Source: Ipomoea triloba (lineage: Eukaryota; Streptophyta; Magnoliopsida; Solanales; Convolvulaceae). From it: a DNA stretch of 64,000 bases. Position 1 is the stretch's first letter, and the number at the start of each line of letters is the position of its first letter. Made by a program: the position numbers and the translations under genes. The stretch spans positions 3,263,498-3,327,497 of the forward strand of contig NC_044916.1 in the NCBI RefSeq assembly GCF_003576645.1. The letters are read 5' to 3'. Positions 13,205 through 26,342 of the stretch are shown here, one piece after another. The notes below the pieces were generated by a model. That model was not told the origin of the DNA and made no database searches. It worked only from the letters and a program-made list of their open reading frames with translations.

Positions 13205-14055
13205 TTTGTACTACGTACTATATTGTCAACGTTTAAAAGGTCTAACACTCTAACTATTTCGTATTATGGGTATTCCAGTTTTGATCCAAAAAAAAAAAAT
13301 AATATCGCAATATATAAATATTTGAATACTTTCACCAATAAGCAAAAAAAAAAAAAAAAGAAAAAAAAAAAAGAAGCAACGGATAGAAACGTGGACGGTC
13401 TGTGCGTTGGTCAACGCTACCCATGCAATCCAAGTAGTGGGACCCAATGAGTGTGTATTATTGAGTCCACGTGTTCCTTGTGCTGACGTGACATTGTTCC
13501 GAGACAAGTGGAAAGAACCCACATTAATTGCATGGCGAGGACCTAAAAAGACAGTAAATAGCAACGAGACCCACGCAATGTAATCTTTTAATAAAGTTAA
13601 CACTTTTTTTTTTTTTTTTTTTGAGAATTAAAGTTAACACTTTTTTTTTTTTTGAAAACTAAAAAGTTAACACTTATAACACTAAAAGGTTTATTACTTT
13701 TGTTACATGAGTGGTCCCACATTGTCTGGTCAATAAAGTCCCAGCCGGAAGTGAAAAATCAAAGGCAGAGTTAAAGGCGCCGGTTTCCCATCTCCGGCCA
13801 CCGCCTACGGCGTCGATATCGCCGTTGTCTGGCTTTGGGGGACTAACTTATTTTTAACTTTTATTAATCAACCTAATCTTCTTTGTAAAACAAAAATAAA
13901 TAATTGAAGTGACTGAACAATCTAAAACAAAGATAATATTTGTCAGCTTCGCTGGTTGTCTCCATTAGAACTACCGCAAGTATGAGGAATCGAAGTTGGT
14001 TGAGACACATCTCAATAATTTACTCCTACATTAATACCTTAGATAATTGGGTATT
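13205..14055. other. intergenic DNA with poly-A/T runs
   Basis: No gene recognised. There is an interrupted A run at 13344-13372 and two T runs at 13603-13621 and 13641-13653, each next to a gttaacac phrase, suggesting small retroposed tails. A GC-rich patch lies at 13740-13840. Confidence 0.4.
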
Positions 14056-14058
14056 AAC

Positions 14059-14759
14059 GGGTATGTTTGATTATTGGCGGATCCGCCAATTTTCAACGTT
14101 TTGACTTTAACCAAAGTCAAAACGCTAAAAAGCTGTTTGGTTAATGGCGGTTTGGAGCAGCGGTTTGACTCCAAACAACCAAGTTGCAAAACACTGCTAA
14201 CAGCATTTTGGGGAAATATTTTATTTCCTCAAAATGCCCTTATAATTATATAAAAAATATATATATATTAACTTTTAGTTTGACCAGCGGCAACGGTCGC
14301 TGGGCAAACATTGTTGTAAAAAAAAGGAGCCTTGAGGCTCCTATCCTTTTATAGGAGCCTCAAGGCTCCCTTCCTCACTTATCCCACCGATGTGGGATAA
14401 GTGAGGGGAAAAAAAAATTACAAAAGGGGAGCCTTAGAGGCCCCCCCCCCCGCCCCCCTCTTTTTTTTTTTTTTTAACATTATTATTATTATTGTTGTTA
14501 TTATTATTATTATTGTTATTATATTTATGTATGTATATATATATATATGCGCGCGCGCGCGCACACACACACACACATATATACCATTTTGGTCATTTTA
14601 CATGTCAACCGCTAATCTAAACAGCTAATTTTACCAAACATCTTTTTACAAACCCTAATACAATTCACTGGTCAAACCCGCTAATACAATCCGCTATTTG
14701 ATAACCGCTAACACAATCCGCTACCGCTAAATTCCAACCGCTTATAACCAAACAAGCCC
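14059..14759. mobile_element. TIR element with hairpins and a Z-type tract
   Basis: The ends are gggtatgtttgattattggc and, on the other strand, gggcttgtttggttataagc. These are imperfect terminal inverted repeats, flanked by aac on each side (3 bp). The interior has no gene. It contains two perfect hairpins (14326-14369 and 14373-14406), a C-rich run, TTA repeats and an alternating purine-pyrimidine tract. A related left end occurs at about 33206. Confidence 0.6.
14527..14582. repeat. compound microsatellite (TA)n(GC)7(AC)n
   Basis: About 56 bp of unbroken alternating pyrimidine and purine: TA/TG steps, then seven GC steps at 14549-14562, then CA steps and TA again. Such tracts are the classical Z-DNA-forming type. 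Confidence 0.9.
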
Positions 14760-14861
14760 AACATGTCAGGAAATAAATAATAAAAGATAATAATTGTAGA
14801 GTCGGTGTCTTTAGCATAGTCCTGATTGAAATTACTAAGCAAAGTATATTAACATAACTAA

Positions 14862-15317
14862 GGGTATGTTTGGTTTGCACATGTGAATTAGAGAATGATA
14901 ATTAAATACTTGGTAATGGTATGGTTTTCGTGAAAGTATTTTGTATGTTTGATAATATGGTAGAATTGGAATGATTACTAATATTGATATTTGGTTATGT
15001 ATGACCTTATAATGGGAATAAAGGTTTTAAAAATACAAAACAAAAAATTATGGCAATTGATCCTAATATATATAATGACGTCCAAAGCACCAATATGAAC
15101 AAAAAATCAAAACAAAAATCTAAAAGCACTAATACTAACTTAAAAATCATATTACTAATAACAAGTAATAAGATGAAATGATACATTTTTTAATAAGGGA
15201 ATGGAGTTTTAATTGAAAAGGTAATCAAATCACGTGTTTTAAAAAGTTGTCAACCAAACACTATCTATAATTTTGATTTCCATTCATAGTCTGTAAACCC
15301 ATGAACAAAACATACCC
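14862..15317. mobile_element. Tourist-like (PIF/Harbinger) MITE
   Basis: The ends are gggtatgtttggtttgc and (opposite strand) gggtatgttttgttc, with TAA duplicated on both sides (14859-14861 and 15318-15320). The 3-bp TAA duplication and this end sequence are typical of Tourist MITEs. A sister element with the same end type is at 57250-57480. Confidence 0.75.
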
Positions 15318-15928
15318 TAAATGATTCTTTTTTTTTTCCTCACCTATTTTTATTTTTTGGATGGCGAGGAAAGTTCTCAACAACTATTCAAGGGTGTGCA
15401 CATGATAAATCCTTATGTAATAATTCACAAATCACACATGAAATGTAAATTACACTAGAAACACCATGTCTGATGAGCTTAATCAAGAGAGTTAGTAAGA
15501 ATCGATAACTATATAATTATTGCTTGCTACTATTATGTATAGAACTTAAACATGATATTTATTTGATAGTTGATTGTGAGCAAATCAAGTTATCTTTTTT
15601 TCTAGATGAAATAACACTTGATGTGAACATATAGAAGTGAAATATTAAATACTTTACTATTATATTTCTTTTCTTTCTTGTCCACGCTAAAAGGACACCA
15701 GTACATCACCGGTTGAATGGGGAAATATCATTTTTAATTTCCAGTAAAGAAAATTGCAAATTGATGAATATGGGAAGTCGTTGATGCATTAATTGAGACA
15801 ACACAATTTATATATGCCTGAAGCCTGAAGGCTGAAACTGCAAATTATTTTTTTAATTATTTAAATGTTGACATTATATCTTCTTCTTTTTTTTTGTTTT
15901 TTTTTTTGTTTTTTTTTGTTTCTATCTA
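15318..15928. other. A+T-rich intergenic DNA
   Basis: No gene recognised. It ends in an interrupted T run at 15888-15920. Confidence 0.4.
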
Positions 15929-18900
15929 CTAGTATTTTTGCCGGTGCGTTGCACGGAATGAATTTGTTATAATATTTTAAGAATATTTGGATCGATATAC
16001 AATTATATAAATTATAACATCGAATATTATATAGCGCAATTGATGAAATTGGTTAGATTGATAATGTTTTTTGATGTTTTATTTGCTTGAATTAGAGCAA
16101 ATAATTGTCCAATTACCCGTGCGATTCACAGATAAATTTTTATTTATTTATTTAGATAATAAAATTAAAGAAAATTATTTTAAAAAATCTAATATTGAAC
16201 ATGTACATTTATTTGATTATAAGATTAGTGCAAAAGTATCACTCAATTAATTGAATAATATATGACTTGTTTGTTTACAATTATCTTAAAAAGATCGATA
16301 TTTAATACTCCGTATAACTTAAGTAATTATATTATTACAAAAATAAATATGGAAAAATGAGAAATAATTTAACTTTAATTACTACGGAATATAAAAATAA
16401 ATTGAACGACCACTATTTAGCTTAATTAACATAATAATTATTAGAAAATTATTATTAGTCAATTACACTAAATTAATTATTTTTCGTTAACCGGAATATC
16501 AATTCGTATATACAAAAATTATTACTCCGTATTATTATATATTAAATATGTTCGACCTTCTGCAGTGTTCATGTCACACGTGTACTAATTAATTTGATCA
16601 ACGACATCTAAAGTTGTTGAGATGATTGATCAACCTTCTAGTAATAAATATTAATTATGTGATAAGTTAGCTGTTTTCGGAAGGAGTTTCGGTTAACTCT
16701 ACAACTAAAAAGAGCGTGTTCCTGATGGAGTAGTATTTAATAATATAATTAATAATTAATATAATTAATTAATATTTAATTCATATAATTATAATAATAT
16801 AATTGCCGATTATATTTCCAATGAAATATTAATATATTCATTTAATTTTTCCTAATGTTTTAATTTTCTTTTGAATATATTCATTTCCTTTTTCCTTTAT
16901 TAAAAGAATTATTAATTTTCATTCATTTTTCCTTCATAATTTTTTCCTAATATTTCATTTGTTGGTTATTAATTCTTTTGTAGGGAAAGTTATGCTATAT
17001 TTCCAGTGAAATATTAATATATTCATTTCGTCTTTTCTAATATTTCATTTTCTTTTAAATATATTCTTGATTTAATTTTCAATTCCAATAATATCTCATA
17101 TTCTTGATTTAATTTTCTACTAATAAATGATGACTTTATGGGCGTGATCTTCGTGTATATTTTTTTTTTGAAGACAATTTTCGTGTATATATAAATATTA
17201 CCAATTTTTATTGCACGTACATTACTGCTACTACCGTGTATAAGTGACATTAATATGCTAATATTTGTTACGATTTAATGAAAAAATTAATTTAATAAAA
17301 TAATATTATGTAAGCAAACAATTCGTGTTAGTAGGTTATTACCATTTGAGAATTGGTTAGAAAATAAAATATAATAAATATTTGATTTAATTTTATAATT
17401 AAAACAATTTATTTGCCTTTTTTATTTGCCTAGTATGCTTGCATCCACCGTTTTTTACTTGTGTTATTATTTTAATTATTATTCTTAATTTGTATGCAAT
17501 TTACCTTTTGTAATTAAATCAATAGTTTTATTCGCCTATTACCATATTATCATAAATATAAATGAAATTGGCATGTTATTAGCAATTGACTGATTTTATG
17601 AATAAATATATATATGAATAATTAATAAAATAATAAATGAATAAAATAAATGATTTTACTAAAATGCCACTAAGTTTGGGTGGGAAAATTTGGGAGGAGT
17701 ATATTATTATTCATTTTTAAAATACCTTAGACGGAAGATGGGGTGACATAGAAAAATAATATTATTATTCATTTTTAAAATGCCTTCTATTAATGTGTCT
17801 CTTTTTAAAACTCAGAAAATTGAAGATATTTTTGTTAAGTTGTTATATGAATATAAAATGGAATAAGGTTGAACATGTTAGTAGGATATTATCATTTGAA
17901 TTTTGGTTATAAATGGTTAGAAATTAAAATTAAAATACAATAAATTTTGTCCCAAATAACACTTACCCGTTCCATAAATTACTCATTTTATATATAGAAA
18001 TAATAGTACATTCGTATTGAAAGAAGGGAAAATATATATTGATTTTTTTAATATATATTGGCCCTTCTATAATATGCGACGTTATATATGTGTGTGATCA
18101 TTATAAGAGTGATGCTAAATTCTATTTTTTTCTTTTTTCTATTTTTTTTTTAAAATTTTGAGTCTTAATTTTTAACTCTTTATTTGGGTAATATGTGATT
18201 GATTTTTTAAATAATAGTATTTGATTTTTTTTTTGAAAGAAAATAATAGTATTTGATTAATTAATAAATTAATAAAATATTTAAAAAAAAACTTAAACGC
18301 ATGATGCGTTCAATCAATTTATAGTATCAATGATTCAAAATGATTTTGTTGTCATGAACGTTATGAGATAAAATTAGAAAAAGAATGTCATTATTCATTT
18401 TAAAAATACCTTCTATTAATGTGTCTCTTTTTTAAACTCAGAAAATTGAAGATATTTTTGTAAAGTTGTTATATGAATATAAAATGGAATAAGGTTGACA
18501 TGTTAGTAGGATATTACCATTTCAATTTTGGTTATAAATGGTTAGAAATTAAAATTAAAATACAACAAATTTCGAATATTATTTCAATTGAAATGGATTT
18601 GCACGGAATGGATATAACCAAAATTGAAATGGTATTCAAAATTGAAATATAATAAATTTCGAATATTATTACCATTCAGTGCTAATTGTATTGTATTTGT
18701 ATTTCAATTTTGATTACCATTTAAATTTTGAATACCATTTCGAATACCATTTCAATTTTGGTTATAAGTGGTTATAAATGGTTAGAAATTAATATTAAAT
18801 TGTATGGTAATGATTTTATATATTACGACGTGTACCGCAGGACTTTATCAATTTATTATTTATATATTTGATATATACATTGAAAGCATGCGTTACCATG

Positions 18901-20023
18901 TTTGGATTGTTTTGACAACATAATATTATTGTTAAAAAAAAAAAAAGACAACATAATATTATTGTAACACTTGAAAAGTCATCAAAATAAGTTGTAAATA
19001 AATTTTTAGAAGATTATACAATTAAGTGAATTAACATAATAGAATAAAGTAATAATGCAATACACCAAAATATATGGTTAGTTTCAATTACTCGTTTTCT
19101 CGGGATGCTGTAAACTACTCACCACAATCTACCCTATATCCACAGGCTTCGTTACTCGGGATCCCATTCTTTCCTCCCGTCTTTTGCCGCGTCATCTCCA
19201 AAACTTTTCTGTGAGAATTGGAATGCACTGCAGCTGAAAAGGTAGGGCTAAACCACAATAGCAAATATAATTAAGGAAATGAAATTATAAAATTAACTAA
19301 ATGTATATCATAAATATTTAAGAATTAAGGATGTGACGAAACCACAATATATTAAGAACCCTGATCCTAATATATGCTATCAACGTTGGGTGATAACCTC
19401 CACCGCATCGCCAATCCGGTACCCCACCATGTTTACAGTACTCATGGTTGTTGATTTTCCAGGAGAAACCGATTTTAACAGATAGAGAGAGAAGAATAAA
19501 GGTAAAATCCGGCTCAGAATTCACAGGGAATACGAATTATGATTATAAGCAATAGTTTATATAGAAAATAAGGAAGAGAGAGAGATAGATGTGAAAAAGG
19601 TAAGAAATTAAGAGGGGTGGAGATGGGGGAGTAATTTAGGAAATTTGGCTGATTAGTAAGAGAAAAAAAAACATAATTACGCTACTGTTATAATTTATTA
19701 CCATAAAATTAATATAGCAATATGTTATAATTACCATAAAATTAATATAGCAATATGTTATAATTTCGTAGAACCAATTTGACTATTGTTATAAGAACGG
19801 AGATCCAAGAATAAGGCTAATTTATTACCGTGTTCACACTTAACTATGTAATCAATCCAATTATTCAATTACTAAAATTTAACCATAATAGGCACTAACT
19901 GATTTTATATAATAAATTAATAAATTAATAAAAAATAAATAAAATAACTAATTTTACCAAAATGCCCCTAACTTTGGGCGGGAAACTTTGGAAGGAGGAT
20001 AATGCTTTTATATATAGTATAGA
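15929..20023 (-). mobile_element. probable non-autonomous Helitron
   Basis: On the minus strand the 5' end at 20023 reads TCTATACTATATATAAAAGC, a common start in plant Helitrons. The 3' end at 15929 reads CTAG, preceded by a short stem-loop of the ccgtgcaacgcaccgg type at 15941-15956. The host bases are A before the start and T after the end, as expected for A-T insertion. No Rep/helicase frame is present. A second Helitron-like 5' patch at about 17640-17720 and a 165-bp internal repeat (about 17775-17945 and 18405-18570) suggest nesting or internal duplication, so the two ends may not belong to one element. Confidence 0.55.
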
Positions 20024-20324
20024 TTATGCTATCACATTTTTTATATATTAGACAAATTGTACCCAAAATTATAGGATCTCGCATGCCCTTATTTTAGAGT
20101 ATTGATGAAGGAATAAATCAGGAAATTTGTTTTAATGGCCTTAGCCCTCATGTTATTATTCTCATTGGTAAGATTCGAAGTCGCATGTTGCGATGGTAAG
20201 CGAAACAACGTATTAACTTATTTTGAATTGGTCAATTAATTGAGTTATGCTCGAGCAAAACATGTTATTATTTTCATTTCTTTCTTTTATATGTCACATT
20301 TTCTATATATCAAAAAATTTGCAT

Positions 20325-20510
20325 CTAAAACCAGCATGGTGGCCGTGCATTCTCATCTCTTAAGAAGCGCCAGGAGTTCAAATCTCTTCTCGTAGGGAAA
20401 AACCAATCACTTTGTCCTTTAATTTGGCCGACCCGGTATGAATAGGGATTAGTCTAAGTATGATACGGGTTTAAAGGTGTCTCCTACCGTTAAAAAAATA
20501 AAAATTGGTC
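20325..20510 (+). mobile_element. tRNA-derived SINE-like element
   Basis: The A-box-like gcatggtggccgtgcattc is followed about 45 bp later by a B-box-like ggagttcaaatctcttc. The body ends in ccgttaaaaaaataaaaa. One copy only, so the family is unassigned. Confidence 0.45.
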
Positions 20511-20935
20511 TAAGTTAATGATGATAATTTCTCCTTGACATAAAACAATTTGTCTAAGTTAATGATGAGCTAATGCACTGAGGTCAAGCCCGTACCACTG
20601 TAACCTCAACCGATATCCACCCAAAATCTACTCTGAGCCCCGGAGGATTGTCGTGCATCGAGGCGTCGGGCCGAGAGCACATACAGGGGTCAAGTTATGC
20701 GTTAACACAACACGTTAGCACTATATTGGACCATGCAGAGGACATAAATCTCCAAAAATAGACTCTTGACAAGTAATGTCCTCGGTACCAACTTAAACCG
20801 AGACATGACACGAATGAGTGCATGTTCATCAAACACCAAATATATATTTATAACACAAACAATTTAATGAATATACTTCCCTTATTTAATTCGGAAAATT
20901 AATTATAACTTCTAATAATTATGGATTAAACAAAG
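20511..20935. other. MYB 3' flank with GC-rich relic
   Basis: A GC-rich patch at about 20578-20815 (ccccggaggattgtcgtgc, ggcgtcgggccgagagc) is probably a decayed transposable element. The rest, next to the MYB stop codon, should include its 3' untranslated region. Confidence 0.4.
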
Positions 20936-22190
20936 CTACATGAATTCATTAACACCAAAAATGTTTGCGACATCAAAGTTCAACAAATTGCTGCCGTAGC
21001 TAATTTCCCTCTCGTCCTCTGTAGTTGTGGTGCTGCCACTGTTAACTTGGCTCGACGAAGGCGTTGACCACACTTGCCGGAACCCAAAACGGCAGCTCTC
21101 GTCCGCCGCCGGCGCCGGAGGATCCATCGCCGACTGGGGATCAACGGCCGCCTCGTAGTACCCGTAGTTTTGCAGCGGCGGCAGCAAATAATCTTGTGTC
21201 ATCTCAGATTCCGGCAGCCAGAAATCGTTCGCCGGATAATTTTCTAGCCCGAATTCGACATTGGGTTGCTGCGTAATCTGAGCGGCGGCCATGTTAGGGC
21301 TGTAAATTGGGAAATCTTGAACTAGCGGCGGCGGCGCGTGTAGTTGTTGGGTGTCTTGAACGACATTATTGGCTTTTTCGGAGTTAATAACGTTGTTGTT
21401 GTGGTGCTGAGACGCGGCGAACCGAAGGAGGTGAGGATTAGCCAAGGTTTGGGCACCTAAGATTCTTGAGTTGTACAAGAGCGATGGGTTGTTCAAGATT
21501 GACGATAAATCAAGAAGATCAACACGGCGGCGATGCGTCACGGGATCAATCCCCATTCGCAGAAGCTTTTTCCTAATGTGGGTGTTCCAGTAATTCTTGA
21601 TTTCGTTATCCGTTCTCCCCGGCAACCTCGCTGCTATGGCCGACCACCTTAACAAAAAAACAGAACACCAATCATTAGAATTTAAGATTAGACCGAAATC
21701 TCAAGCTGAGACAGTCAAACAAACACTAAAAGATTGAACCCCGAACCCGAACAACTTACTTGTTTCCTAATATACTATGGAGTTGAATGATTATATGTTC
21801 TTCCTCTGAAGAAAATCTTCCTCGTTTTATGTCGGGACGGAGATAATTCATCCAACGAAGCCTGCAACTCTTCCCACACCTCTGCAGCCCTATAACAAGT
21901 TTTAAAAACAAAAATCATTTACCTTTTCTATGTAATTTGTCAGCTATTACACAATAACGAAATTTACCCAGTAAATCTCGTCATCAAAAAATTTAGGGTT
22001 TTTCTCAGTCACCCGAAAAATTAACATGTTTAAAACAAGTACTATAATGATGAGTACCAGCATTGGTGGGAAGAGTTCTCCAGTTTCCATAGCCATTTTT
22101 GTTAATGTAATCAATGAGTTTCTGATCTTCTTCAGCAGTCCATGGTCCTCTTTTCAGACCATCCTTATCACAGCAGGGTGCTCTTCCCAT
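20936..22190 (-). CDS. R2R3-MYB transcription factor, subgroup-11-like
   Basis: Nuclear DNA-binding regulator. Exons (minus strand): 22190-22058, 21889-21760 and 21647-20936, giving 324 residues. The 133- and 130-bp first exons with these phases are the standard R2R3-MYB layout. R2 has tryptophans at residues 17, 37 and 57; R3 has F70, W89 and W108. The recognition helix reads [19 protein letters not shown]. Directly after the domain come MGIDPVTH and [10 protein letters not shown], as in the Arabidopsis MYB41/49/74/102 group, whose members are reported to act in stress and cuticle/suberin responses. The C-terminus is rich in Q, N and acidic residues and ends FGVNEFM. I chose the Met at 22190 (MGRAPCC is the family start). 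An in-frame Met at 22217 would add nine residues. M58, in RWMNYL, replaces the more usual threonine. The subgroup call is inference from motifs. Confidence 0.93.
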
Positions 22191-22225
22191 GATGGTGGAG
22201 ATGAATTCTTTCTTCAACTATAGAG

Positions 22226-22263
22226 ATAGAGAGAGAGATATATATATATAGTGAGATAGAGAG
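22226..22263. repeat. GA/TA microsatellite in MYB 5' UTR
   Basis: A run of GA and TA steps immediately upstream of the MYB start, probably within the transcribed leader (CT/TA on the coding strand). Confidence 0.6.
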
Positions 22264-22294
22264 TTTGCAATTGGGATTACTGGAAAGGTGTGTG

Positions 22295-22302
22295 TATATA
22301 TA
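22295..22302 (-). promoter_or_regulatory. candidate TATA box of the MYB gene
   Basis: TATATATA lies about 105 bp upstream of the chosen start codon. A transcription start about 30 bp downstream would give a leader of roughly 75 nt. Confidence 0.45.
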
Positions 22303-23017
22303 CAGATATTGGAGAGTGAGAGGGGTGGAGAAATGGAGGTCAAAGGTAATCGGTGCCGTCCTCTGTTTTTTTGTGTGGCTACGTGTCCCAGTTTTTCTTG
22401 AAGGGGAAATGTGTATTCAATTGAAAAATTCGTATTGACAAGGTAGCAATTAGCAAATGCCAATATCACTATAAAGTTATATTTATGACTAAAATTTAAA
22501 ACAAAAATTCATATGACCCACTGCTATAAAAGTTTCTATTTGTATGTATGTGCATGTGTATGTGTATGTATGTGTATATAATAAATTTGTGCCTCGAAAA
22601 AGGTGGCTAAGTTGTGAACATGATTTTCGTTTCAAAATTATTTGATTTTTTTCAATATTTACTTGGTCAAGTTCGGTCATACAATTATTTTTAATTTGTT
22701 TGAAATGATTAATATGAGAGGCCATTCACCTGCAATGACTATTTTTATGTCAATTCAGTAAAACTTCATACCGCTAAGTAAAAGTCAGTCATACCAAGGA
22801 CTAAATTGGGTTAATAGAGGTGAAATTACCAATTTATCTTAACAGATGACTTAATTTAATAAAACCATCAAAGCAGATGACATAATTAAATACAAAGAGT
22901 CAATCAGAATTAAATTGAGAAAAATCACTATAATCAATGACTAAATTGGATATTAACTCTAATTTCATTATTTGACTAATTTTGCGAACCATATGGTACC
23001 ATACAAGAGTGTCCTTT

Positions 23018-23110
23018 GCACGCTTGCATGGGCAGCTCAGTTCGTTACATAGTTGGAACGTGGGAAGCCTTTGGGATCGGAGATTCAACCTTTTGGGAAA
23101 AAAGAGTGTG
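23018..23110 (+). mobile_element. SINE fragment, family S1
   Basis: Reads gcttgcatgggcagctcag, then gggatcggagattcaacctt and ttgggaaaa, matching the minus-strand copy at 40741-40865. Confidence 0.55.
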
Positions 23111-23898
23111 CTTTGCATTGTAGGGTACTACCCATCTTTCATCGATCTTTTAAAATGATTACGTATTTTAAAATATTATGTTCACCATATTTTTTTCCAT
23201 TCATTTTCAAACTTTCTTTTTCCTTCCCCACATTTTATAAATAGAGTTTTGTAATTCTCTAGAGCTTTGATTAATTTAAAACTTTAAAATTCTTTTCAAT
23301 TCAAGAGATCATATCTTTTATTTATCTTGCATTTTTACATGTGCGGTATTATTTTTTCTGGACGCGAAGCACTTTTTTTCTCTTCTAAATTCGTGGGAGA
23401 CTAAAGTATTTCAATTAGAGTTGTCAAAGTCTAACAAGTTGAGTTGAGTTCACACCATTTTCTTACTAGCTAGGCCACATAGAGCTTCTTTTTGGCCAAG
23501 GTTTCATACTATTTATTAATTAAGGTTATAAATGTTCATATGCAATAAATTAAGGATTAAGAAATTAATTATTCAAATTTTGTTAGAATGATGCTAAAAA
23601 TTCTATAATAAATTATTGTTCTAAAATATAATATATCTTACGACAACACCTAATAATACATACGTGTATAGTGTCCGCAATAATGCATTGACTATTCTTC
23701 CAACGAAAGAGCAGAAAAATGGCAAAGAAACTGGCCAAATAGCCAATATATATTGACAGTTTGACACTATCCACTTTTGTTTACTCTTTCTTGTGTCCAT
23801 AACACAATTCCTTACAATATTAGAAAACACAAAGTTTTCAAAAAAAAAAAAAAACACAAAATTCTAAGCTGTCACAATACTTTTTACGCCTAATTTTA

Positions 23899-24138
23899 GA
23901 TGTCTTATTTATTATTTACAATCACGGGTCAAACCAATTTTTATTTTTTCATTTATTTTCTTTAGCATTTTTTTAAATAATTTTTGTTTGTATTTAATAG
24001 TACTTTTCATATAATTTTTAAATATATAAATTTTATACACCATCTCTAAACTTAATATTATAAAAAAAAAAAGTTGTAAATAACTCCAACCAAGTCTCGT
24101 TAACCAAACAAAACACATAAAATGGATAGAAGAAGTAA
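23899..24138. mobile_element. Stowaway-like MITE, decayed
   Basis: Shares its interior (gtcaaaccaa, tttaatagtacttttca, aaatatataaattttatac, acacataaaatggatag) with the intact Stowaway at 35739-35988. The ends are eroded. Confidence 0.5.
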
Positions 24139-26342
24139 TAGAAAATGTTATGGTATCGAATTTAAAATGTATTTTAAAAATATAAAGATGTATATATCTA
24201 GCTACTTAAACAACTTACGAGAAATTATAAATATACTCTAGTCAATCTTTTTAAAAATATAAATTTTTTTAGCCAACAATCGTTACCTGAAGATTCAATC
24301 TTGGTAAAGTTCGCTTTATGATCCTAATTGATAAAGGACTACATGAAGGTAAATCAATTTAAATTTTCCATTATGGAAAGGTAACTATTAAAATAAACAT
24401 TAACACTAGTGCTAATTACATAAAATTATGAAATTTATATTACATGTAAAAGATATTAGGGGCTTAGGGCATTAGCATTTAATTTTTTTTTAAAAGGGTG
24501 GGACACCTATACATTTAATATTGACGGTAAATTTACGCGTAAAAGTGAATTTTAGTGTACGGTATATAAGATGTTAATATAACCCAAGGTCAAACATTAC
24601 TTTATTCATCTTTTCATACTAGCTATGCAAGCTGCTCATTTTGAGTCTTTGACCCGTCCACTCCCTCCCAATCCGGGTGCTAGCTGGTCGACAATATCAA
24701 CATTTTAAAACCGACATGGCCACATAGTCACATACCAAGTTATAACAATATATATTTAATCATACAATTTAACCGATTATAACCATCTTTATTTATATAT
24801 AATTTAAGTCAACAATAACAACTATATTTGTATAATGTATAAGGCCAGACTTGAAGTTGAGATATTAAGTGAGCTATTCCACGTCAATTTTTGAGGGAAT
24901 ACCTCGTCAATTTATACTTTATACAATATTAATCAAACTTTCATCCTCAATGAAATTTTGCCAAGACAGAAAATTTCTCGCAAATGTAGAGATGGGAAAA
25001 ATATATCTCTCAAATGTTCATATGGGGGCAGGACATGAGTAGGGATGGGGAATATACTACTGTATATTTCTCGCCTTGTGACCATCCTCTATCAGTGGAA
25101 TCAGGTTTCATCGACTCAAGATGCCAACTTATGGTATAAGGGTATTGACAAGTGGCAATTTCTAACTTTACCAACTAGACTAGATATTAAATTCGTAATG
25201 TTAGTTTTGTAACTAAATTATGGGACATGACAGCATAATCCTGGGCTAATGTTGCAGTGTTTGGTGTCAACAAGCTAAGACAGATACAACATGTATAAAC
25301 TATAAATTAAGAACATATAAACATAATCAAGCATAGATCATAAGCCGGTATGCATGGACTAACTTAAGTAATATACCCCAGCATATATACTTAACTTAAT
25401 GGATTTAAATAGACTTAATGTTGAAAATCCAACCTATATATAGTAGTTATCCAAATCTGGGAGTAGGTTCAGTACCTAATTCAACGAATTGCTTACATCT
25501 TCATACTTTAAAAAAGTAGCTACCTGTCCAAACAGTAGCGCTTGCTTGCACAGGGTTGCCACAAATACACTGTAGTAGGTGGATTATTAGTATTTTAATT
25601 TAATTATAAAATCAGACTGGTATTGGCCTTTCCCAATAAAGAAATTTTACACAAATTTTAAGAAAAGTGTGGTGAGGCGGAAGAGTGATAAAGGGGAGAG
25701 AGAAAAATACGGTACCTCCGGCAGGGACTCGAATTTTGGTCAGAATTGTGGGGCTCATCTTCGTTTGCAGTGGTTCTCCTTGCGCCCCTGGGGGAGGGGG
25801 GGGGGGAATACTTTTATTTTTTTTTTAGTTTTATATTTTGTTTTATTTTTTCCTTTTTTTTTCCCACTCTCATTTTCTCTTTCCTAATCACACCTACAAA
25901 AACTTCTCAAAAATCACACCAAAATCTCCACTATTAAGGCCTAGTGAACACATCCCGAGACGAAAAATCCAAAATCATGCCTTACATGTTGCATGTTTTG
26001 ACTAATTTGACAATTACTCAATCAAAATATGTCATGTTAGGCAAGATCTGTCTTGCCGAGGGTAAGTCAAGTATTTTAAATAAAGGAGTAATGATTTTTT
26101 TTTTTTTTGTCTTAAGCTGTTTTCAAATATGAGAGATTGAGAGGCCAAGGAATCCAAATATATACTATGTTACTATTATGACAGAAGTATGGTTTTCTGT
26201 ATCAGTTGATTCAGTTCAAGAATTTGAGGGTTTAATCTGAACTTAACTAAACCAAGGATTGAAGAATAGATAATGCAGAATATTGAATGACAGACAACAA
26301 ATGAGTTGAGGATGCAAGAGAGAGGTGGAGGAATACCCAGAA

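Larger units (their letters stand above)
22470..26342. other. intergenic DNA between MYB and PAP phosphatase genes
   Basis: A+T-rich with no gene recognised. It includes an S1 SINE fragment (23018-23110), a decayed Stowaway-like element (about 23899-24138) and a GC-rich repeat remnant with a G run (about 25660-25810). Confidence 0.4.

Noticed and set aside
13250..13603. Minus-strand frame of 117 codons with a poly-Phe/Leu run
   Set aside because: It is created by the interrupted A runs at 13344-13372; no family match is apparent.
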